A stretch of DNA of 64,000 nucleotides from Membranipora membranacea (taxonomy: Eukaryota; Bryozoa; Gymnolaemata; Cheilostomatida; Membraniporidae). Position 1 is the first letter of the stretch; each line of letters begins with the position of its first letter. The translations under genes were made by a program, and so were the position numbers. Below, in pieces: positions 56,549 to 64,000 of the stretch. The stretch lies in the NCBI GenBank assembly GCA_914767715.1, contig OU612070.1, positions 19,516,025-19,580,024 on the forward strand. The letters run 5' to 3'. The notes below the pieces were generated by a model. That model was not told the origin of the DNA. It made no database searches and saw only the letters and a program-made list of their open reading frames with translations.

Positions 56549-59500
56549 TTATTGTAGCGAGTCTTTGAGTTTCTTGTATGCTTCAGTTATTCCGTATTCG
56601 GGATCTTTTATAAGGAACTCCTTGACTTGTGCTCTGATCTTGGATTTACTCACCTGCAAATCAAAAATATGAATGTGACAAGTGTTCATGTATCGAGTCA
56701 TCAAGTCAGTATCGCAGACAATCAATTTCTTTTTTATATGCTCAGAAAACTCTTCGGAGCTCTCCTGTCATTAAGATATTATCTTCCCTTTGTCCATGTT
56801 AGGACAACTCATAAATAAATGTTTGAGTATGCCGCTTTTGTAATATCAGTAATATCTTTAAGAGAAAGCATGGCTTTCTTCATGATTAATCAATATTAAT
56901 CTGTTGCAAATTGTTGATAGCCCTTTGAAAAGCTACAGTTGATTAATGTTCAAATCCACTTACTTTTCTTGAGTTAGCAGTTCTAGGGAAGCTATCCATG
57001 TAAACTATCCTACAGGCCCGCTTCATTTCATCGAGCTGTTGTAAATGGAAAAATTAAAATAATAACAAACTAACCGACCAAGCATGACAGACCAAAATGA
57101 TTTAAGTGTTTGGACAAGAATTCCACTCTGTTAGAGTTAGGTCCAGTTAGAGGCACCAATAGAACAAACTAAGGTTTACCACTAACCCAATTCGGTCCAG
57201 CATCTGAAAACTCATGCTATACACAGTACAACAGTGCATCTCTGATTGTAATCATTTCCGTCAGAGTTCCTAACCAATTCCGTCAGAATTATTTATCAGA
57301 GATTACAATCAGAAATTACAATCAGAGATGCACTGTTGTACCGTGTATAGCATGAGTTTTCAGATGCTGGTCCGAATTGGGTTAGTGGTAAACCTTAGTT
57401 TGTTCTATTGGTGCCTCTAACTGGACCTAACTCTAACAGAGTGGAATTCTTGTCCAAACACTTTAATCGTAAGAATCAATTCCGTCAGAGTGCCTAACCT
57501 GTGACAACCCTAAACTTAAAAATTCGTCTTTGAGTTTGTCACACAAAATCACTTGTGTTGAGGCTACTCGGATTTTCCGCTCTTCCAATAAGAGATACTA
57601 TTGGCTAGGATATATGATGTGACTAGGGTCATGAGCTTACCCTTTCTATTATATGACTGTTGATTTCCTCCTCTGTTGGTTTCTCATGCCCCTTTGCAAC
57701 ACTGCGAGAATAAGAAAAATGGAAATGAAACACCTAAATGTACTTAGCCACACTGACAAGCAGACAATACTCTAAAGAAGAAAGGTGTTCATTGAACTAA
57801 AAAATTTTCATTTCACGCGGACTTGATGTAAAGTGTTACATGCAAGGGTGCTGGCGCCATCTCACATCCCTGAGAGAGTGGGTTGATGATGCTAATTAGC
57901 AAGCCTGTTAATAACTATGTAGATCATCAAATTAAATAATGTATATTACCATAAGCAGTAGACGATTTCATCTCCAATGAAGTTCGCAGCTGATACAGCT
58001 ACCACCTACAAAAAATATGAAGAAATTACAGAAGTCAAAACTTGTTAAATCACTATGGCAGTAAGTTATTGTAGATATGATGTGGTAATTTCTTAATTTA
58101 AAAAAGACAACTTTTAATGGCATCAAACAACAATCAGCTAAGAATAATTGTTTGTAGATAAATGCGATTCCTGAGCTGTTAACCTCACAGCCTACCAACA
58201 TGTTTGACAACTATTTCTATTACTCACTCATGGACCCATGCTCATCCACTGGTTTTGTTTTGTCTATCATGCTATTTTGAGTGTTATTGCAACACTACTC
58301 TCGTGCCCGGTTTATGACAAAACAGAGGATGGGCTGCCCCTAAAGAGAGACGCAAGTTGCCCGGAGTCCTCGTACTATGAGTGTGATACATTCTAGTAAA
58401 CCAGAATGCATCCTAGAGGTGACGCCATGGTGGACCTCCTAATTGTAAGTGTGCAGCAAGCTGCCAGAAACTGAAACAGGCACTAATCAGCCATTGGCAG
58501 TGACACTTTGAACTTAGCCAATAGGCCGAGAAGCAATAGACCGAGAAGCCCTGTTTATGACAAAACAGAGGGTGGGCTGCCCCTAAAGAGGGACGCAAGT
58601 TGCCCGGAGTCCTCATACTGAGAGTGTGATACATCCTAGTAAACTAAAATGCATCCGAGAGGTGAGGTCATGGTGGACCTCCTAATCGTGAGTGTGCAGC
58701 AAGCTGCCAGAAACTAAAACAGGCACTAATCAGCCATTGGCCATGACACTTTGATCTTAGCCAATAGGCTGAGAAGTGATCTTAGCCAATAGGCCGAGAA
58801 GCACATGATTAGTAGGCGGTCTGGTCTAAAGGTTTTCACTGAAGACAGATAATATTCACCAAATGCTATGGAATTCCTTGTGTCAATTGTTCAAATCCTC
58901 AAAGGCTCAAACTTCCCGACAAGGAGGTTATGTCTACCTGCAAACACAGTATCTGTGGGATCTCTTGGTAATGCCTTCTATTTCTTACCTGCGCATCTGC
59001 AATGGCGGGCATTTCCACGAGTGCATGCTCAATGGGTCCGGGGTAGACAACTTCAGAGAACACTTTAAACCTGACAGCTTCTGCTGTCCTTCCTTTTATA
59101 CATATAGTGCCATCCTCATCCATTACACCCATATCACTGCAAATGTATCAGTACGAGTGTGAAGAAAACAAGTAGGTCGAATAAGAAGTGGGTGTACCTT
59201 GGTGAAATTCTTCTCAATAGCCTGTTCAGTGAATTCTGTCTCTTGTGAAAACATAGTGATTAAAGTCAGGTCATTTCATTTGCCCTACCAAAAGAATGGT
59301 TGGCAACAGTTTTGCTCTCAGTTTTTAGGTGGGTCAGAGCACACACATGGGGCTAGCCTAAGCGCTCATTGGCATTACATTACTCAAGCAGTTAACATGA
59401 GTGATTGATAATGTGTTGCCACAAACTCTCATTGCAGCTGAGCACATAGACTTTCATGCGGCCAGACAAACCAGATGACTGCTGTGAGATTTGAATTCTA

Positions 59501-62500
59501 TCAAACTGAGTCACCTCCTACTCCTTTTATCATCCTGTTTTTATGCAGATGCAGCAGCTTTTGCAGATATTGCCTTATTTGGAGACAAGTTTATGGCCAG
59601 CTATATCAAATTCTGACTCTCTTGAATATGGATAAGGCAGAATAATCACAGGTAAATTTTACTCTAATTAGAACATGATGCTGCCGTACAGGTAATTTAG
59701 CTTCAATTTGCTGTCAACTATGTTAGAAGACCCAATGTGGTTTCACATCCTAACTTACCCGGTTTTAAAGAATCCATCTTCAGTGAAGAGACCTGCATAT
59801 GCTTTTGGGTCTAAGTTTTTGTACTGAGAAAAAGTACAGTATGTTTTTGAAAGTATGTGGCCTGGTTCACCTACAGGTACTATATCTCCAGACTCATTAA
59901 CAAGTTTTACCTGCAAACATAATAAATACATAGAATCTTTTCATACATTCTTTTTTGGGGTTGGTGAGATGGAGCAATCAGGTAGCACGCTTGCTATTCA
60001 CTTTCAGGCAATTGGTGCCGCGGAAGTTGTTGGTTCAAGTCCAACTGGGGGAGCTTTCAAGGTCGATTGCTCCACCTTTCAGCATCCTCGGGTGTATACC
60101 TCTCATGTGTCATGATAATTTAAAAAGCCAACAGATTTAAGCTAAAACATGAAAACATACAAAATAACACTGGTGAGGACTTTGCGTTCCAGGTTAATGT
60201 GCATTGATTAGAATTATTTCTCCTCAACCAGTCAAAGGGCAGCAACTCCAATAACCCATTATTTTTTTGGATGACATAATGGCGAAAACAGTTAGCGGGC
60301 TTGCTAATCATCACATTCAGTCGATAAGTGGCGTAAGAGTTGCGGTATCAAGTCCTGTTTAGAGAGCTTTCAATGTTGATTGATTTAGGCCCTAGTACGC
60401 TTTGGTGTATCTCTACCAAAAAAATCTATTGGATCTAAAACTTGTTCAAGATAGGTATTTTTTAAAATCCCTTATCTTTTAGCCGTTTACCAACCTCAAT
60501 TTCATATAATAGAAACATCCTGCCTTCTAGCTGCTGTTTCTTTGCTTTATCAGTATCTTCTATTGCTGATCCGGATAATGCTAATGTCTCTGATAGTCCA
60601 TACAGGTTCTATGTAAGGAAAAGATTTCAAAAATTCATTGATTCAATCTTGGACAAATATGAGCATCACTCAATTGAGGTCTGTAAATGATCCTCTCTTC
60701 CCAAATTCCCACATGAGAGTCTTTGAGTTTTTTTACCAGAAACATCATTATTATCTTTTTCTGCTAAAAAGGACTCATTATCTATTATTGAACAGGTTAA
60801 TTACATTGTCATCATGAAATTAGATAGAGAACATCAAGGTACCATCAAACACAAATCAATCATGTACTTCATACACTTATGCTGGTAGCTATATAGTTGA
60901 GTTGTTTATTTACATAGAGGTGAGCGTTGAAGTAGTTAGCTACATCTCGTAGAAACTTAGGTGAGAAGGTTTGTCCTCCTAACATGACTGTTTTTACGGA
61001 GGGGAACTCTAGCATTTCTTCTTTGGCTAGCTTCAAGAAAAATGATATGAACCCTGCTGTCACAACCAGGTGCTGGATGCTGTAAAATTTAGAAAACACA
61101 TGAATCGTTAGACAACATGAAACACAAAAAGACTGCCAGTTTGAATGAAAATTTGTTTCAAATAAAAATGAAACTTCGAGACATTCGGTGATTCCTACTG
61201 ATAACAAAAATGTAGATTCTCATTCTGCAACTGTGACATGCAAGATGTCACAAGCTGGAAGGGAAGCATGGTAGTAGGGTAGTGTAGGCTTTAAGAATCA
61301 AGCTTCTCAATCCGCGAGTCGCAGGTTTGAATCCTGGTCACTACCCATGCTTTTAACGGAGGCGAGCTCTTCATACATAACCCTTACTAATAGATATTTA
61401 GCTAACTAGATATTTTGTATTGACACTAAAGAGCTTTCAATCTGAAGCACATAGTTTATACTCACCTTTCACTATTGATAGCGTTTGCCATTTTCCTAAG
61501 CCACTCTTCTTCGGATGATCCTGGCCCTAACACTACTTTCTTCGAATACCCTGCTAAGCCAATAACAATACCAGAATATCCACAAAGCTCATCCATGTTG
61601 TTCGATGTTACCATTATGCTCTAAAAATAGATGAAGTCGATTAAATGGTTGATCAAAATCAGATGCTATATCACTCGCCACATACTGAAACATGGGCGGC
61701 GAAATGTTGTCGCTTTAAGGGCTAGGCGGCAATGTCTGCGCCAGTTTGCTCTCAGTTTTGCAGGCAGGTCGGAGCACACCTGGGGGCCAAACAAACCCCA
61801 GTAGTCGATGGACTGCAGTGGGATTCGAACCCACAACCTTCATCACTTGCGAGCTGAAGGACCGGCGCTCTAACCAACTGAGCCACTTCCTACTCCTCAC
61901 TACCTACTGAAATACAACAAATGAGTAAGCTGTACCCTGTATCCTGGTGTGATAGCTGCTTGATGTCCCCAAAGACATAATCTCTCTAATCCCTCTAAGA
62001 CATAAATATTGAATTATTAGTCTTTATCTTCCATGTTTCTTCTTTAATTTGTTATGGTTTTCTTTTGGCCCATTTGGAAGAACATCATTTTAATGATGAA
62101 AATTGTTTGTCAATAAATGTTTTAAAAAAAATGTTTGAGGGCTCCACCAGCTCTATTTGATTTCACTTACAATTTAAGTCATGAAATTCAATATGCCAAT
62201 GACAAAGGATTACATTTTATGCGCATCAAGCTTTGCTCTGTGCAAAATATATGTTTGTCTATCGGGTTCTGGAAAACGCGGAAAGGCGGAAAATCAGTTT
62301 CATCGCGGAAAATTGTTTTCCGCGTTTTCGAAAATGCGGAAAATCGTTTTTCACCTTGAATTTGTTGATGATGCTAAAAAAAACTACTGGAAAGACATTG
62401 AGACATCACTACTGTATCATATGATTGTTTTTGGTAGAAATCAATTGAAAAAAATTTTTTTGTTGGAAAATGTGGAAAATATTCTTTTCCTCAAAAATTG

Positions 62501-63653
62501 ATCTCATAGCATAGAAAATGAACTGTAACCAATTAAGATATCACCCCCATCTTTTAACGACCTGAATTTCAGGTTTTTTCATTTTTGGAAAACGCGGAAA
62601 ATCGTGGTGATGTCTCAATGTCTTTCCAGTAGTTTTTTTTAGCATCATCAACAAATTCAAGGTGAAAAACGATTTTCCGCATTTTCGAAAACGCAGAAAA
62701 CGATTTTCCGCGATGAAACTGATTTTCCGCCTTTCCGCCTTTCCGCGTTTTCCAGAACCCGTTCCTCTATGCATTGTTGTCCATTTATGCTTGATTAACA
62801 GCATGCCATCAAAACATACCATACTTCATTTACTATTGTTAGTTTGCTAGGGAACGATGCATTTCTCTCTAATGTAGCAAACCATATACTTTCGAACTAT
62901 CTTTGTAGGTAAAAAGTTGTTATATATGCTGAGTAGACTTACCTCTAAATCTCTAGGAACTTGACAAAGAGCATGATTAGCGAGTCCGTAATGTGAGTGT
63001 ACTATACATTTTGGCTTCCCAGTAGTACCCTGTATAAGAAAAGATGGCTTGTGAGAAAACAATATATTATCCGGTTGACATCTAAAAATAAGAAGATTCT
63101 AATAACATTTGTCAATCTTTCAGCTCATATACAAATCAAATTAAAAATATTTTGTAGTCACATGCCTGTAATTTATTCTGACGCTCAATTAGTTTAATGT
63201 GCGTCACTATTTCTGACAATGCAGGTTAAGCCTTGGTTAATGCGAAGTCTCGTGACCATTGTGACGAGGCTGTTTTTTTAAAGTTATAAATTTATCTTAG
63301 GCTCTTGGCACAATTTCTTTATCAGAATTAGTTGAAAGATATTGATAAATTGCTAAGGATACGCCCTGATGTGCTCTGATGGTCCATGCTAAGAGAAGGC
63401 AACGAGCCAAGAATATTTTACAGCCAAGTATAAACCATTGACTTAACGGACAAGTTTTAAACATAGACCTACAGAGGAAAAAAGGTGCATAACAGGATCA
63501 GAGGGTTCTACAGCTTCTTTTGCTTGGCTCAGCTGCTCATCTGTGATGCTCTTTCCTAGCTCTGCTAAACTGGAGAGCTTTTTAATAGTGCTGTGTATTT
63601 CACTTCTGCCTTTGAAGGTGTTGTCGTAGTATATCTGCTTTATAACGGGAAAT
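56549..63653 (-). CDS. Gene D: ANL-superfamily adenylate-forming enzyme, exons 5-15 in window
   Basis: Minus-strand exons in transcript order: 63653-63473, 63029-62943, 61620-61466, 61079-60914, 60608-60495, 59910-59759, 59136-58989, 58005-57950, 57701-57641, 57035-56964, 56653-56549. Exons 1-4 must lie right of the window. All borders and phases match genes B and C, and the reading frame is open. Motifs: SSGTTGKPK, NLYGLSE, FKTGD, KGRTAEAVRFKV, PRTANSRK. Oddities: exon 8 ends in Tyr instead of the Trp of the other copies, with a GTAAAT donor; exon 9 ends MFLLYEIE where B and C have MLPxYETE; the last exon stops at CAA TAA (56551-56549), about six residues earlier than C and without its STIYE end. 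These are mild changes and the copy looks functional. Introns are loaded with SINEs and a long fold-back element. Confidence 0.88.
57102..57466. mobile_element. Long fold-back element, arms about 148 bp
   Basis: The left arm (about 57104-57251) and right arm (about 57316-57464) are almost exact reverse complements: AAGTGTTTGGACAAGAATTC at the left end, GAATTCTTGTCCAAACACTT at the right. The middle holds two imperfect copies of AATTCCGTCAGA type. No coding capacity. Gene D intron 13, between exons 13 and 14. Confidence 0.88.
57843..57905 (-). mobile_element. Truncated 5' end of the tRNA-derived SINE
   Basis: On the minus strand GCTAATTAGCATCATCAACC and GATGTGAGATGGCGCCAGC match the leader and A-box start of the family; the rest of the element is missing. 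Lies in gene D intron 12. Confidence 0.5.
58317..58545 (-). mobile_element. U2-snRNA-derived SINE
   Basis: On the minus strand TTGCTTCTCGGCCTATTGGC heads a body of about 225 bp ending in GGGGCAGCCCATCCTCTG and TTTTGTC. Gene D intron 11, directly adjacent to another copy in the same orientation. Confidence 0.8.
58546..58802 (-). mobile_element. U2-snRNA-derived SINE, tandem neighbour with doubled head
   Basis: Same element as the one at 58317-58545 with only a few differences, in the same orientation. Its U2-like head is present twice (about 58751-58777 and 58778-58802), both reading CTTCTC followed by (G/A)GCCTATTGGC and TAAGATC. Confidence 0.78.
59285..59530 (-). mobile_element. Degenerate second-family tRNA SINE with internal insertion
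   Basis: The two ends (GGTTGGCAACAGTTTTGCTC and GACTGCTGTGAGATTTGAAT) match the family, but the middle (about 59350-59470) is unrelated. Lies in gene D intron 10. Confidence 0.45.
59948..60107 (+). mobile_element. tRNA-derived SINE, same family as the array in gene A
   Basis: Contains GGTGAGATGGAGCAATCAGG, GTTGGTTCAAGTCC and the tail CCTCGGGTGTATACCTCTC, matching the array unit up to the point where the array's unique 404-bp tail begins. This marks the natural 3' limit of the SINE. It lies in intron 9 of gene D. Confidence 0.8.
60268..60415 (+). mobile_element. Degenerate tRNA-derived SINE of the same family
   Basis: Second, older copy in gene D intron 9: GATGACATAATGGCG, GCGGGCTTGCTAATCA, AGTCCTGTTTAGAGAGCTTTC and CTTTGGTGTATCTCTACC follow the array unit with many substitutions. 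A shorter duplicate of it lies at about 55865-55945 inside the C-D relic. Confidence 0.65.
61255..61360 (+). repeat. tRNA-like inverted-end element
   Basis: AGCATGG and GGGTAGTG on the left pair with CACTACCCATGCT on the right, enclosing a B-box-like GGTTTGAATCC and a tRNA-sized body. The loop base normally C is T and the arms are offset, so a working tRNA is unlikely; best read as a tRNA-derived short element. Gene D intron 7. Confidence 0.5.
61690..61905 (-). mobile_element. tRNA-derived SINE, second family
   Basis: Minus strand: A box TGGCTCAGTTGG, B box GGTTCGAATCC, then a conserved body with ACTGGGGTTTGTTTGGCCCC and CCGACCTGCCTGC. The acceptor ends do not pair, so it is a SINE and not a tRNA gene. 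Related, more decayed copies: 11400-11545 (+), 19796-19945 (+), 37825-37990 (+), 47640-47880 (-) and 59285-59530 (-), recognised by the shared body (accccaggtgt...cgacctgc). Confidence 0.75.
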
Positions 63654-64000
63654 CTAGGATAAAATCATAAATGTTATAAAAGCAAGGCTAAAGCAAGATC
63701 AATATATGTTGCCGGCATTTAGATCCGCCTCTGTGTACTATAGTCACAGTCAGGCCCTTTTACCAGGTGGCTGATCATATCAAAATGCGTGAAATGCATG
63801 CAGTCTATCCATGCCCATCGTGCAAACACTGCCCTTCAAGAAGTTTTTCCTGCCTGTCTATCAATTTAAATCGTCAATCTAACGATGCCCAGAAAATGGC
63901 TGTACACGGAGCGACAGACAAGATTCCTCTCCACGGCACACCTCCGCTGTATACTAGTTGGGTTTAGGAAGGAGGCCCTGTCTCTTCTCCCATGGCGCAA

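Noticed and set aside
61805-61885. tRNA gene on the minus strand
   Set aside because: Boxes are good but acceptor ends do not pair, and the conserved body downstream identifies a SINE.
1-64000. CRISPR arrays, prophage or bacterial operons
   Set aside because: Spliced genes, SINEs and LINEs show eukaryotic nuclear DNA; the 404-bp array has no spacer structure.

Overview
The window looks like nuclear DNA of an invertebrate animal. Genes are split into many short exons with GT-AG introns (one GC-AG), it is AT-rich, and the introns carry tRNA-derived SINEs, a U2-snRNA-derived SINE family, fragments of non-LTR retrotransposons and many MITE-like inverted repeats. I cannot name the species; a sponge or another marine invertebrate would fit, but that is a guess.

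The main content is a cluster of paralogous genes of the ANL superfamily of adenylate-forming enzymes (acyl-CoA synthetase / luciferase-like fold, about 580 residues, 15 coding exons with the same boundaries in every copy). Gene A (+, 555-12370) runs in from the left edge and lacks only its first exon. Gene B (+, 27790-40916) is complete. Gene C (-, 55016-44181) is complete. Gene D (-, 63653-56549) runs off the right edge. There are also broken pieces: pseudogene P (-, 25734-22856, exons 10-15 with two nonsense codons, a frameshift, a lost splice acceptor and loss of the catalytic lysine), an orphan exon 14 (+, 26776-26847), a relic of exons 9-10 between C and D, and a spare last exon downstream of C.

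Two unrelated genes sit between A and P, both on the minus strand. One (16598-13149, 7 exons, 252 aa) is a secreted protein with a signal peptide and a saposin-B-like cysteine pattern, reminiscent of countin-like proteins. The other (21223-17850, 4 exons, 220 aa) I do not recognise.

Rearrangements stand out. A tandem array of a 404-bp unit, each unit carrying a tRNA-like SINE head, is inserted exactly inside coding exon 10 of gene A. P and the 3' half of B are the two arms of a 4.5-5 kb inverted duplication. Intron 1 of B contains a 1.4-kb tandem duplication that ends inside exon 2 and leaves a decoy splice acceptor.

All exon calls come from reading splice sites and aligning the copies to each other by eye. 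No database search was possible, so the substrate of the enzymes and the identity of the repeats relative to known families remain open.
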